NCBI GenBank assembly: GCA_903849645.1
Contig: CAINJJ010000039.1
Span: forward strand, 1 to 43,508
Direction: 5' to 3'
Length of the DNA: 43,508 nt
Source: an uncultured Acidobacteriaceae bacterium
GTDB taxonomy: Bacteria; Acidobacteriota; Terriglobia; Terriglobales; Acidobacteriaceae
The number at the start of each line of letters is the position of its first letter. Position 1 is the stretch's first letter. The position numbers were made by a program, and so were the translations under genes. Of this stretch, positions 24,101 to 32,781 are shown in pieces. Below the pieces are notes generated by a model. It did no database searches, was not told where the DNA came from, and saw nothing but the letters and a program-made list of their open reading frames with translations.

Positions 24101-25089
24101 ATTCGAAAATCTCCATCGTAATCATCGGAAGGAACGAAGGCGAGCGGCTCGTGCGCTGCCTGGAGTCAGTACGCGACATGGTGGGCCGCGACCGGTCCAC
24201 GGAGATCGTCTACGTTGACTCCGGCTCGACCGACGGCAGTGTGCAATGCGCGCTGCACTTCGGCGCCTCCGTGGTCGCGCTCACCGGCCGCTGCTCGGCC
24301 GCCCGCGCCCGCAACGCCGGATGGCGGGCAGCCAACGGCGAGTGGATCCTCTTTCTCGACGGCGACACAGTGCTCCATCCCGATTTTCTCCTCAAAGCGC
24401 TCGCTCATGCCGGCGATTCGCAGGTGGCGGCCGTCTGGGGTCACCGCCGCGAGCTCAAGCCCACCGCCAACCTCTACCATCGCGTGCTCGACCTCGACTG
24501 GGTCTACGCCCCTGGCCCCAGCGAGTTCTGCGGCGGCGACGTGCTCATGCGCCGCGCGGTTCTCGAATCTTCAGGAGGCTTTGACGATACCCTCATTGCC
24601 GGCGAGGAGCCCGAGCTCTGCGCCCGCCTTCGCGGCCAGGGTTACATCATTCTGCACATCGATGCGCCCATGACCGGCCACGACCTGGCCATCAGCCGCT
24701 TCTCGCAGTACTGGAAGCGCGCAGTCAGGGCAGGGTACGCGTACGCTCAGCTCCGTCAGCGCACCCGCAACTACGTCCAGCCCATGTGGAGCGGCGAGAC
24801 ACTTCGCAATCTGGTGCGCGGCGCAGCCCTGGCGGCGCTTCTGGTCGGCTTGCCGCTTGCCTCTCTGCTCTTGCGCAGTTGGATCCCGGTTGCAGTCTCC
24901 GTTGTTCTCACTGTCGCGCTCATCGTGCGCACCGCCTTCCGCGCGCGTTGGAAGAGCACAGACGCATTCACGCTACTCTGCTACGGAGTGCATAGCCACT
25001 TCCAGCAGTTCCCCATCCTCGCCGGCCAGATCGCCTACCGGCGCGACATGGCCGCGGCCCACCGCCGGGACCTGATCGAATACAAATGA
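24097..25089 (+). CDS. GT2 glycosyltransferase with C-terminal membrane segments
   Basis: A 330-aa family 2 enzyme. ISIVIIGRNEGERLVRCLES is followed by YVDSGSTDGS and the metal-binding LFLDGDTVLHPDF. FCGGDVLMRRAVLESSGGFDD and IAGEEPELCARLRGQGY provide the acceptor and catalytic-base motifs. Two hydrophobic segments at about residues 240-280 anchor it in the membrane. The ATG at 24097 overlaps the previous stop (ATGA), as its own stop overlaps the following acetyltransferase start. Confidence 0.86.
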   Translation: MNSKISIVIIGRNEGERLVRCLESVRDMVGRDRSTEIVYVDSGSTDGSVQCALHFGASVVALTGRCSAARARNAGWRAANGEWILFLDGDTVLHPDFLLKALAHAGDSQVAAVWGHRRELKPTANLYHRVLDLDWVYAPGPSEFCGGDVLMRRAVLESSGGFDDTLIAGEEPELCARLRGQGYIILHIDAPMTGHDLAISRFSQYWKRAVRAGYAYAQLRQRTRNYVQPMWSGETLRNLVRGAALAALLVGLPLASLLLRSWIPVAVSVVLTVALIVRTAFRARWKSTDAFTLLCYGVHSHFQQFPILAGQIAYRRDMAAAHRRDLIEYK

Positions 25090-25697
25090 AGCGCATCTTC
25101 AAGCACGCTTTCTCCGTTGTTCTGGTCGCGCTTCTCCGCCGCACCAATGGCATCCGCCGCAATCTTGCGCAGTTCTGGGCCTACGTGCGCTTTGCCTCCA
25201 TGCTGGACACGAAGCTGGACTCATCCGTCGTTGTCCTCGGCGTACCCGAAGTCCACGGCACCGCCAGGATTTCCCTCGGTCGCAACCTCTACCTTTATCG
25301 CGAACTCTACCTTGAGACGCAGCAGCAGGGCGCAATCGAAATCGGCGACGGTGTGGTCATCTCCCGCGGAACCCACATCGTCAGCCATTTCGGCATCCGC
25401 ATCGGCGACGGCGTGATGATCGGCGAGTATGTCAGCATCCGCGACGCCAACCACGTCATGGGCCAGGACGATCTGCGCACCTCCGGCTACACCGGCGCTC
25501 CCATCGTCATCGGCCGCAACGCATGGATAGGCCGCGGCGTGGCCATCCTGGCCGGGGTGACCATCGGAGACAACGCCGTCGTCGCCGCCAATGCCGTCGT
25601 CACCCGCGATGTGCCCGCCAACACCGTGGTCGGAGGCGTACCCGCCCGTCCGCTCGTGCGGAGCGCACGGCCTGAAGCGCTTTCTCCTTCGCGCTGA
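25086..25697 (+). CDS. Hexapeptide-repeat O-acetyltransferase
   Basis: 203 aa with a left-handed beta-helix made of hexapeptide repeats (IEIGDGVVISRGTHIV, IRIGDGVMIGEYVSI, IVIGRNAWIGRGVAILAGVTIGDNAVVAANAVV), like WcaF/maltose acetyltransferases. The histidine in RDANHVM is in the position of the catalytic residue. It would transfer acetyl from acetyl-CoA to a sugar of the repeat unit in the cytoplasm. It is the last gene of the plus-strand string beginning at 19943 and converges on the minus-strand operon, with only 36 bases between the stop codons and no clear terminator. Confidence 0.87.
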   Translation: MKRIFKHAFSVVLVALLRRTNGIRRNLAQFWAYVRFASMLDTKLDSSVVVLGVPEVHGTARISLGRNLYLYRELYLETQQQGAIEIGDGVVISRGTHIVSHFGIRIGDGVMIGEYVSIRDANHVMGQDDLRTSGYTGAPIVIGRNAWIGRGVAILAGVTIGDNAVVAANAVVTRDVPANTVVGGVPARPLVRSARPEALSPSR

Positions 25698-25733
25698 ATT
25701 CAATGACATACATCGATCAGGAAGAGGATCCGC

Positions 25734-27200
25734 TCAAATTCGCAAGCCGATGAGCCGGGCCGAGAATTTCAGGATCAATTTCAGATCATGCCCGATGCTG
25801 CCCATCGCGGTGTAGTACATCTCCGACGAATAGATGTCGTCCTCCGTGGCTCCATCGCCGTGAACCACGTCGGCTTCCGTGATCAGGCCCGCCCGGGCTT
25901 CGAGGTAGAGCACACGCCAGTCCTCGGGCAGTGCCTCCACCTGCTCCCTGGTGCGCGGTTCCACTCCCACAAGCCGGAGCCTTCCAGCAGCTACCAGGAA
26001 AAGGTTTGGGATAATGTCGAAAAGTGCGTGCCCCCAGCCCGCTCGTGAGATCGCTTCGTCGCGCCGGCGGAACGATCGAATCGGAACAAAGGCCCAGGAA
26101 TCAAGCGAAGGCAACGCGGGCAGGCGAAGTACCATGCGGCTTGAAACCGCGCCTCCGCGAACGATCCATGCCAGCGCGAGCAATGGCAGCGTCACCACGA
26201 AAAGCAAAACACCGGCGATGCGCGAAGCCAGCGCAGCAATCGTCCCGGCCTTGCGCGACCCGCGCATGGTGCCAAGGATAAAGCTGTCTGAGATGTGCAC
26301 CTCTGTCTGGAGTCCGACGTGGATGAGCCGGTTGCGGTCAACATAGACCTGGTGGAGTTCCAGGCCCTCGCCACAGTAGCTGCCGGGCAGAATCGTCGCA
26401 TCCTGAATCGAACTTTGGCGGTCGATGACCGAATCGTGTCCAACCACCGCGTTTGGCCCCACACGCACCCCCGCTCCGATCCGTGAATTCTCGCCGATGA
26501 AGAGGGGAGCCGTCAGAGTCGCCGTGGGGTGGATGACCACGTTGCGTGAGATCCAGACTCCCGGCTCAACCTGTCGCGCGGAGAGGTGCACGCCGGGGAG
26601 CGCGCTCTCAAGGATGTCCCGCTGTGCATTGAGAATCCCACTCAGAGTGCCGAGTTCGAGCAGTCGCGGCGCCATCACCACCGCATCCTGTCCCGCCTTC
26701 GCAAAGATTGCCGCCTCCACCTGCGCGCGCGTCAGGTCTCCGCTCAGAGCCGACACCGTCTCAGGTGTCAGGCGTGCCCACCCGGTCCAGACGCGCTCCG
26801 CTTCTGTGGAGTCCGGAGCAAAGCAGAACAGTGCGTTCAACTCTGCCTTCTCCGCCGCATATTCGCCGGGGTCAAGAACGGGCAGGCAGTCCGCGTGTGC
26901 CAGCAGGACCGGTTCATGCAGATCAAGCAGGTTCAACAACCGGTAGGGATAGGCTGCATTGCGCGCAAGGTGAAAGCGGAAGCTGGCGCCCCAACGCGCG
27001 CCGTCGCCGAGAAACGCCTCAATCTCTTCCGACGCCTCGTGCAGGATGAAGTCAAAGGAGGTCACCCCCTGCTCCACCACGGTCTCCACCACATGCTGCA
27101 GGGCCGGCCTGTCGACACAGTAGAGCAACGGCACGGCTTGCCGGAGGTTGATCCCCGGAATGGCCGGCATTTCGCCGGTCGCAATCACAACCGCTCTCAT
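25734..27200 (-). CDS. Three-part fusion: nucleotidyltransferase-like, beta-helix, degenerate phosphoglycosyl transferase
   Basis: A 488-aa protein. Residues 1-190 resemble a sugar-phosphate nucleotidyltransferase in order, but the nucleotide-binding GGxGTR.xPLT loop is absent (ATGEMPAIPGINLRQAVPLL). Residues 210-305 form a left-handed beta-helix with hexapeptide-like repeats. Residues about 320-488 look like a bacterial sugar transferase: a membrane helix at 326-346, then FVPIRSFRR and RLRLVGVEPR. The catalytic Asp-Glu pair is broken (DIIPNL, D395-I396). It overlaps the upstream gene by four bases (ATGA at 27200). Probably a scaffold or regulator rather than an enzyme; that role is inference. 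Confidence 0.7.
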   Translation of the reverse strand: MRAVVIATGEMPAIPGINLRQAVPLLYCVDRPALQHVVETVVEQGVTSFDFILHEASEEIEAFLGDGARWGASFRFHLARNAAYPYRLLNLLDLHEPVLLAHADCLPVLDPGEYAAEKAELNALFCFAPDSTEAERVWTGWARLTPETVSALSGDLTRAQVEAAIFAKAGQDAVVMAPRLLELGTLSGILNAQRDILESALPGVHLSARQVEPGVWISRNVVIHPTATLTAPLFIGENSRIGAGVRVGPNAVVGHDSVIDRQSSIQDATILPGSYCGEGLELHQVYVDRNRLIHVGLQTEVHISDSFILGTMRGSRKAGTIAALASRIAGVLLFVVTLPLLALAWIVRGGAVSSRMVLRLPALPSLDSWAFVPIRSFRRRDEAISRAGWGHALFDIIPNLFLVAAGRLRLVGVEPRTREQVEALPEDWRVLYLEARAGLITEADVVHGDGATEDDIYSSEMYYTAMGSIGHDLKLILKFSARLIGLRI

Positions 27201-28615
27201 AGCTTTCCCTCGAACTCGGATTGCGCCCCGGAACCGCGGCGCATGGACCACCAGATCACACGTACCAGGAAGACGGCATTGCCCAGCAGGTAGCGCTTCC
27301 ACATGCGGGAGGGCTCCTGCATGAGCCGAAAGGCCCACTCCAGGCTCAGCTCGCGCATCCACTGCGGGGCACGCGGCACACGGCCCGAATAGAAGTCGAA
27401 CAAACCCCCGACTCCCATGGCGATGAGCGCGCCGGTTTCAGCCAGATGCTCGCCGATCCAAAGATCCTGCTTCGGCGCGCCAAAGGCCACCAGAAGAATC
27501 TGCGCACCGGAGTCGCGAATCGCGCGCAACACATCCGATTCTTCTTCCGGCGTGAAATACCCGTTCCGGTAACCGCAGACGCGTGCCGCCGGGTAATGAC
27601 TGCTTACCCAGTCGCGCACCGCCTCCGGCACGCCTGGCTTTGCGCCGAGCAGATAAATGCCAAGCTCGCTGCCTTGAAGACGCTGGCACAACAAAGGAAA
27701 CAGGTCGGTGCCGTTTACGTTCTGGCGAATCTCCGCGCGAATCAACTTGCCCGCGATGCGAATGCCGATGCCATCGGCAAGCACGGCGTCGGCAGCCTGC
27801 AGCCGCGCCGCATACTCCGGCCTGCGCTGCGCGATGTTGGCGCAGTCCGTGTTCATGAAGCAGAGCTGGCGGGGCCTGGAGCCGCGCGCGGAGTCGAGAA
27901 TGTACTCCAGAGCCTCGTCCATCGTGATGTTGGAGATGGGGATTCCCAGGATATCCACCCTGTCCGGCGCGGTGGAGGCGCCTGAACCGTAGAGCATTGC
28001 CGGCAGCGCGCGCAGGGCGATGCCAACATCGCCGCGCACGCTCTGGCGGTCGATGTACTCCAGATCCATCTCAATCTCCGAAGAGAAATCGATGTTGGCG
28101 CGCTTGCGCAACCACCAGAGGGACACAATCCCCGGTCGCACGGAGGAGCGCTTCTGAAACGCGCGCTGGTGCAGGTCCAGATCGTCTGGGCGCGAGGGCT
28201 TGGGCCCAATGAAGGACATGTCTCCCCGCAGCACGTTGATGAGCCGGCCCAGATGCCGATAGCCCAGAGCCCCCAGGACTCCCTTGTGTGGCCCGTCAAC
28301 GCTGAATTCAAGCTGTTGGAAGCGCACCCCCCATCGGCCAAGCCGTTCGTCCAGCATGAGCCATCGCTTGCCCTGCACGATCTGCAGGGTGCAAACAACA
28401 AGGATGACAGGGGAGAGAATCGTCAGCAGAAGCAAGGACAGCAACAGGTCGAGAATGCGCTTGCCCCACCGGTTCAGCAGCAGCACCAACTGCCACACGC
28501 CGCCCAGCCACTGGAACCGGAGCCGCCGCCTTAGGATGCCCCATCTCGAATACCGCGAGGATTCCGCGGCGAGCGCGGAGTCAAAGTCGGAATCGTGGGG
28601 CGGCCTTGGTTTCAT
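27197..28615 (-). CDS. Degenerate phosphoglycosyl transferase fused to WecG/TagA-type GT26 transferase
   Basis: A 472-aa fusion. Residues about 48-215 follow the monotopic phosphoglycosyl transferase pattern (KRILDLLLSLLLLTILSP membrane helix; NVLRGDMSFIGPKP). The Asp-Glu dyad expected in the DELPQ motif is replaced by R120-H121, so the domain should be inactive. Residues about 218-440 are a complete WecG/TagA/CpsF domain: VDILGIPISNITMDEAL, ADGIGIRIAGK with the expected catalytic D281, and ILLVAFGAPKQDLWI. This family adds the second sugar, often ManNAc, to the lipid-linked first sugar. The dead domain may dock the enzyme at the membrane or onto the active transferase next door, whose gene ends six bases upstream. 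Confidence 0.8.
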   Translation of the reverse strand: MKPRPPHDSDFDSALAAESSRYSRWGILRRRLRFQWLGGVWQLVLLLNRWGKRILDLLLSLLLLTILSPVILVVCTLQIVQGKRWLMLDERLGRWGVRFQQLEFSVDGPHKGVLGALGYRHLGRLINVLRGDMSFIGPKPSRPDDLDLHQRAFQKRSSVRPGIVSLWWLRKRANIDFSSEIEMDLEYIDRQSVRGDVGIALRALPAMLYGSGASTAPDRVDILGIPISNITMDEALEYILDSARGSRPRQLCFMNTDCANIAQRRPEYAARLQAADAVLADGIGIRIAGKLIRAEIRQNVNGTDLFPLLCQRLQGSELGIYLLGAKPGVPEAVRDWVSSHYPAARVCGYRNGYFTPEEESDVLRAIRDSGAQILLVAFGAPKQDLWIGEHLAETGALIAMGVGGLFDFYSGRVPRAPQWMRELSLEWAFRLMQEPSRMWKRYLLGNAVFLVRVIWWSMRRGSGAQSEFEGKL

Positions 28616-28621
28616 TGCCGA

Positions 28622-29386
28622 TCAGTAGGCTCCCTTGCCGAACAGAACCGCGGGCACCGTCATGAAAAGAATGCGGAGGTCAGTGAAGAGACTTCTGCTC
28701 TGGATGTACTGGACGTCGAGTTCCACCTGCCTTGGAAACGGAATGTCGCTGCGTCCGCTGACCTGCCAGATGCACGTGAGGCCAGGGGTGATGTCGAGCC
28801 GCCTCCGGTCAGCCAGAGTATAGAGAGCTACCTCGCGCGGCAGCGGTGGACGCGGTCCCACAAGTGACATGTCGCCCTTGAGCACGCACCAGAGCTGGGG
28901 CAGCTCGTCGATGCTCAACTTGCGAATGATTCGACCGATCCAGGTGATGCGCGGATCGCGCTTGATCTTGAAGGTCTTCGCATCATCGTGCTGGCTCTTC
29001 GAGAGCAGTTCGTCCTTCAACTTCTCGGCATTTGCCACCATCGACCGGAACTTGGGAAACGGAAACTCCTTGCCCCACTTGCCCACACGGGTCTGAAAGA
29101 ACAGGATCGGCCCGCCGTCGGTGAGCTTGATGCAAAGCGCCACCCCCAGGAACAGCGGAACCAGCACGATCAGCATGCTCAGCGAAACGAAAATGTCGAG
29201 CGCGCGCTTCAGCAGCTTGGCGCCACCAACGATGGTCCACCAGGCGTAGCGCTTGTGCAGCAGGCGCAGCCGGCGCGACAAAGGGGCCTGCCTCATGCCC
29301 GGCGCAGCGTAAAGGCGTGACAGCTCCTCCAGCAACTCCAGGCGTTGCGCTTGCGTGTGCGGATTTGGATCCGGCCCAGAACTCAT
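28622..29386 (-). CDS. Initiating phosphoglycosyl transferase (monotopic, PglC/WcaJ-core type)
   Basis: 254 aa, the intact initiating enzyme of the locus. It has a re-entrant membrane helix with KRALDIFVSLSMLIVLVPLFL (about residues 60-80), the PILFFQTRVGKWGKEFPFPKFRSM segment, the catalytic pair D160-E161 in SIDELPQLW, and GDMSLVGPRPPLPREV. It transfers a sugar-phosphate from a UDP-sugar to undecaprenyl phosphate, starting each repeat unit. It lacks the extra N-terminal membrane region of WbaP/WcaJ. It begins 29 bases after the STAS gene and is followed by the two fusion proteins with decayed copies of the same domain. Confidence 0.88.
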   Translation of the reverse strand: MSSGPDPNPHTQAQRLELLEELSRLYAAPGMRQAPLSRRLRLLHKRYAWWTIVGGAKLLKRALDIFVSLSMLIVLVPLFLGVALCIKLTDGGPILFFQTRVGKWGKEFPFPKFRSMVANAEKLKDELLSKSQHDDAKTFKIKRDPRITWIGRIIRKLSIDELPQLWCVLKGDMSLVGPRPPLPREVALYTLADRRRLDITPGLTCIWQVSGRSDIPFPRQVELDVQYIQSRSLFTDLRILFMTVPAVLFGKGAY

Positions 29387-29415
29387 GTCAATCCACTCTT
29401 AAGATCAGTTGCAAA

Positions 29416-29751
29416 TCACGCGCTGAACGACTTCATCGCTTCTTCGCGCGTGTTGTAGATGTCGAAGAGCCTATGCATGCGCACCAGTTGAAAGATCGCC
29501 CGCACCTGCGGAGTCAGTGCGCAGATCTTCATGTCGCCGCCGTGGCCAGTGACCTGGCGCAGGCAGGAGAGGAGCGCGCCCAGGCCCGAACTGTCCATGA
29601 ACGTAAGCGTTCCCATGTCAAGCACGACCTGCCGATGAGCATTCAACGCGCTTTCCACCTCGCTGCGGAAGGCCTTCGCGTTGCGCGCATCCAGAACCTT
29701 CTCTTCCAACGCCACTACCAGAACATCGTCAACAACCGTAAGCGTGACCAT
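29416..29751 (-). CDS. STAS-domain anti-sigma factor antagonist
   Basis: 111 aa, a single STAS domain of the RsbV/SpoIIAA type. The phosphorylation loop TFMDSSGLGALL places the target serine at S54 or S55. Phosphorylated by an RsbW-like kinase and dephosphorylated by a SpoIIE-type phosphatase, such proteins switch partners to free a sigma factor or other target. Both activities are encoded by the gene directly upstream, with which it abuts (no gap). It is followed after 29 bases by the initiating phosphoglycosyl transferase gene, so the signalling and sugar genes are probably co-transcribed. Confidence 0.9.
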   Translation of the reverse strand: MVTLTVVDDVLVVALEEKVLDARNAKAFRSEVESALNAHRQVVLDMGTLTFMDSSGLGALLSCLRQVTGHGGDMKICALTPQVRAIFQLVRMHRLFDIYNTREEAMKSFSA

Positions 29752-31815
29752 TCAATCCTGCTCCTTGTTCGAATCGAGCGACTTCACCATGCGGATCGTG
29801 TTTTTCCCATTCTCCCTGGTGAATGCCACTTCGTCCATGATCTCTTTCATAAGAAAGACTCCGAAGCCGTGATCGCGAGAGCCGTCGAAATCCGGCTCAG
29901 GCACATCTTCCGGCGTAAAGGGCTCGCCTTCATAGGCGATTTGAAACACCGCGGTCTGGTCCTCAAACGCAAGACTCACCTCGATTCGCCGGGACTCCCC
30001 GGGCATCAGCCCATGAAAGATAACATTGGTGGCCGCTTCCTGCAATGCGAGCTGAATGTTGAAGATATCCAGCTCTCCGAGCGCAGTGGAAGAGCACTCC
30101 ACCAGGGAGCTCCGCACCCATTCCCGCAGGCGTTCCAGCTCATCCAACTCCCCCTTCAACTCAATTCTTCGCGCCAGGCCGGATTTCGCTTCGCTCAGCT
30201 TGATCACCAGGCAGGTAAAGTCGTCCGTCAGCTCCTGCGACCCCCGAAACTCGGTCACTTCACGGTTGATCTCGCTGGCGATCTCCGCCGCGCCGCGCCA
30301 GGATTGCCGCGTCAGAAACTCCGCGACTCCTTCGGCGCCATAGAACTCTCCGCTCTCCGATGCCGACTCCGACACGCCATCACTATAGAGGAAAACAACA
30401 TCGCCTGCCTCCAGGGAAACCGTTCTCTGCGTGTAGGCTTCATCCGCCTGAAAGCCAAGCGGAATTCCGTCACCACTGATCGTTTCCACCGCGCCTGTTG
30501 ACTTGATGAAGTGCTGGGCGTGGGAATGACCGGCGTCCACATAGGTCAGGATCATCTTCTCCAAGTCCAGCCGCGCGTAATACAGCGTCACAAAGCTGTC
30601 CAGCTCAATCAGTTGGCCGCACATCTCGCGATTGGCCGCCGAGACGATCTCGGAGGGCTGGGGAAGCTGGCTTGTCCCTTCGCAGCCCTTGAGTTCGGCG
30701 ATCACCCGGTGAAGCGCGCCCTTGGTCGCCGCGCCCATCAGAGCCGACCCAATCCCTTTCCCCATCACGTCCGCCACCACCGCATCGAAGCATGTAGCGG
30801 AGTGCCGCACAAACTGGTAGAAGTCCCCGCCCACCTGGAGCGAGGGCAGCATGTAGTTTGCAATGTCAACACCGGCCAGCCCCGTTGGCGGCCCGCCCAG
30901 CAACAGGCGCTGCTGGATGCTGGCGACGACTTCCATCTCCTGCCGCATCCTTTCGCCTTCAAGCGCCGCATGGTGGAAGCGGTCCTTCTCAACTGTGCTT
31001 GCTGCTTGCAGCGCAATGGCCTCCAGCAACCGGACCGCGGGCGACTCAAACGGTTGGCTTCCCGCTGCACGCCAGACCTGGAGCACCAGTTCAAGCCCCG
31101 CGCGCGTACGCACCGGGATCAGTACGACCGCGCCTGCGCCGCGCAGCTCAGGTTCGACCTCCCCGCTTTGCAACTCGTATGAGTTTGCGTCAAGAACCAT
31201 GGGGTCCCCGCGCAGGCGAGCCGCGCCCATCAGGCCTTTTGCGCCCGTTCGCGGCTTGAGCCGCTCGCAATTGCGCTCGGCCATGGCCTCAAACATGCCC
31301 TCGTTCGCTATCCACAACACAGCGGCCGAGTCGCCGGCGGCCTGGACTGATCGGTCGAGCAGGCGATCAATCACGCCTTGCAGGTTATCGGAGCTCTGCA
31401 GGTCGAGGCTGCTTTCATAGAGCGCGGCCAGCGTCTCCCAACTGGCGCCCAGTTCCTGCATCAGCAGATCCTCCCGGGACGTCACATCCTGGATCTCTGC
31501 CACGCTTTGAGCCACCACCTCAATCAGGGCCAGGAGTCCGGCCGCGTCTTCGCTCGAAGCGCAAAGCCGCAAGCGGCACTCGCTGAGCGGCTCCTGGGTG
31601 AATTCAACGGTACGAGTGATCTTGCAGTTGTCGGAATTGAACGGAATGATCCACTCCTCGGGAAGCCCGGGAGCTTGAAATGCCATGCCAATCGACGTGG
31701 TTGAAGCTGCGGCAAGCAGCCGGCGGCACAGTTCGTCGCAGAATCTCCGGTGCACCAGGCTGAGGCGATCGGGCGCATTGGCAACCGGGATCATCATCTT
31801 GCCTCGCTTCCTCAA
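29752..31815 (-). CDS. GAF-SpoIIE phosphatase-RsbW-like kinase fusion
   Basis: A 687-aa cytoplasmic signalling protein. Residues about 145-285 form a GAF sensor domain. Residues about 300-520 form a PP2C/SpoIIE phosphatase with the expected acidic motifs (VGGDFYQF, VVADVMGKGI, FLYSDGV, DDFTCLVI). Residues about 545-680 form an RsbW-type histidine-kinase-like ATPase with N-box LALQEAATNVIFHG, EGEPFTP and GFGVFLMKEIMDEV. Phosphatase and serine kinase in one chain can set the phosphorylation state of the adjacent STAS protein. Its ATG overlaps the response-regulator stop (ATGA). The N-terminal ~140 residues are not recognised. Confidence 0.9.
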   Translation of the reverse strand: MRKRGKMMIPVANAPDRLSLVHRRFCDELCRRLLAAASTTSIGMAFQAPGLPEEWIIPFNSDNCKITRTVEFTQEPLSECRLRLCASSEDAAGLLALIEVVAQSVAEIQDVTSREDLLMQELGASWETLAALYESSLDLQSSDNLQGVIDRLLDRSVQAAGDSAAVLWIANEGMFEAMAERNCERLKPRTGAKGLMGAARLRGDPMVLDANSYELQSGEVEPELRGAGAVVLIPVRTRAGLELVLQVWRAAGSQPFESPAVRLLEAIALQAASTVEKDRFHHAALEGERMRQEMEVVASIQQRLLLGGPPTGLAGVDIANYMLPSLQVGGDFYQFVRHSATCFDAVVADVMGKGIGSALMGAATKGALHRVIAELKGCEGTSQLPQPSEIVSAANREMCGQLIELDSFVTLYYARLDLEKMILTYVDAGHSHAQHFIKSTGAVETISGDGIPLGFQADEAYTQRTVSLEAGDVVFLYSDGVSESASESGEFYGAEGVAEFLTRQSWRGAAEIASEINREVTEFRGSQELTDDFTCLVIKLSEAKSGLARRIELKGELDELERLREWVRSSLVECSSTALGELDIFNIQLALQEAATNVIFHGLMPGESRRIEVSLAFEDQTAVFQIAYEGEPFTPEDVPEPDFDGSRDHGFGVFLMKEIMDEVAFTRENGKNTIRMVKSLDSNKEQD

Positions 31816-32231
31816 TGAATGGCCGCAGCCGGGCCGGAACCTACGTCATGCGGCGTCACGCCAAGCTCCGTGAGCTTTTTCAACAGCGCCGACGGCGCAA
31901 CCGGCTTGGGGCAGTACGCGTCGGCCCCTGCTGAAAGAACCTGGTCCTGAACGTCTCCTGAAGACTTGGCGGTCAGCACGATCACAATCGGGCGCGGAGT
32001 CAGATTCTCTGAGCGGATCAGCGCCAGCACTTCCAGTCCGGTGCGGTGAGGCAGCCCCAGGTCAAGCAGGATCGCATGGAAGGACGAGCCCCTCACCTTG
32101 TCTTCCGCAGCCGCGCCGTCGAAGACCGTCTCAACGGCATACCCCTCTTTACGCAGAACGTATTCGAGGAACCGGGCGATGTGCCGCTCGTCTTCTACGA
32201 CCAGAATCCTCCTAGCCGAACCGCCAGCCAT
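31812..32231 (-). CDS. Single-domain response regulator
   Basis: A 139-aa receiver domain without output domain: acidic pocket VVEDE near the start, phosphoacceptor D57 in AILLDLGLPHRTG, T87 in VLTAKSS and K109 in CPKPVAP. The ATG at 32231 is chosen because GGAGGT lies four bases upstream; a longer frame to 32303 has no such site. It is translationally coupled to the phosphatase/kinase gene, so it probably controls that protein when phosphorylated. The upstream HPt gene is the likely phosphodonor. No histidine kinase is in the window. Confidence 0.88.
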   Translation of the reverse strand: MAGGSARRILVVEDERHIARFLEYVLRKEGYAVETVFDGAAAEDKVRGSSFHAILLDLGLPHRTGLEVLALIRSENLTPRPIVIVLTAKSSGDVQDQVLSAGADAYCPKPVAPSALLKKLTELGVTPHDVGSGPAAAIH

Positions 32232-32364
32232 CGAGACCTCCAATTGGTCCGCCCCTGCCAGGCTGCCTTCCGCCTCTGGAGCCCATCGTTCATGCAGGAC
32301 CACGCGCCAGGCAACCGGAATCGTGGAAACTACATGCTAACCTCATCCACCCTGTGCCGCGATG

Positions 32365-32781
32365 TCAAATCCCAGCCACGCCCGCACTACCGTCCATACC
32401 CTCGGCAAGAATCCGTGCCGCATGCTCCACCGTCGCATTCACCTCTCCAAAGGCGTATGAAATCGCTTCAATACTGGCCCCTGCGGCTGAAAGGTCGCCT
32501 TGCCCTGCCTGTTCCTCCAACGCGGCCGCGCGGGCGCTTGCCCGCCCCAGGTGGAAGGCGAGGAATGAACCCTTGAATTTGTGCGCCAGAAACCTCACGC
32601 GTTCGCAGTCGCCCGCGCTCGCAGCCGCGCGCAACGCCTCAAGGTCCGCAAAGAAGAACTCGCGAAAAGTGTCCGTGATCGTTTCGAGCAGGTCAGGGAA
32701 TTCCCCGAAATCCTCTGCCAGCATGGCGGCGCTTTCGGCAATCTCCTCAACACTGGAGTGCAAGGCCCGGCTTTCGTCCAT
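32365..32781 (-). CDS. HPt-domain phosphotransfer protein
   Basis: 138 aa, all helical. The HPt motif RFLAHKFKGSFLAFH puts the phospho-histidine at H67, equivalent to AHxLKGSS in known HPt domains. It would pass phosphate between a hybrid sensor kinase encoded elsewhere and the response regulator 133 bases downstream. It is the first gene of the signalling string on the minus strand. Confidence 0.82.
   Translation of the reverse strand: MDESRALHSSVEEIAESAAMLAEDFGEFPDLLETITDTFREFFFADLEALRAAASAGDCERVRFLAHKFKGSFLAFHLGRASARAAALEEQAGQGDLSAAGASIEAISYAFGEVNATVEHAARILAEGMDGSAGVAGI

Noticed and set aside
29409..29424. A -24/-12 promoter on the minus strand before the initiating transferase gene
   Set aside because: The -12 half TTGCA is good, but the -24 half reads CAGCGC, without the GG dinucleotide.
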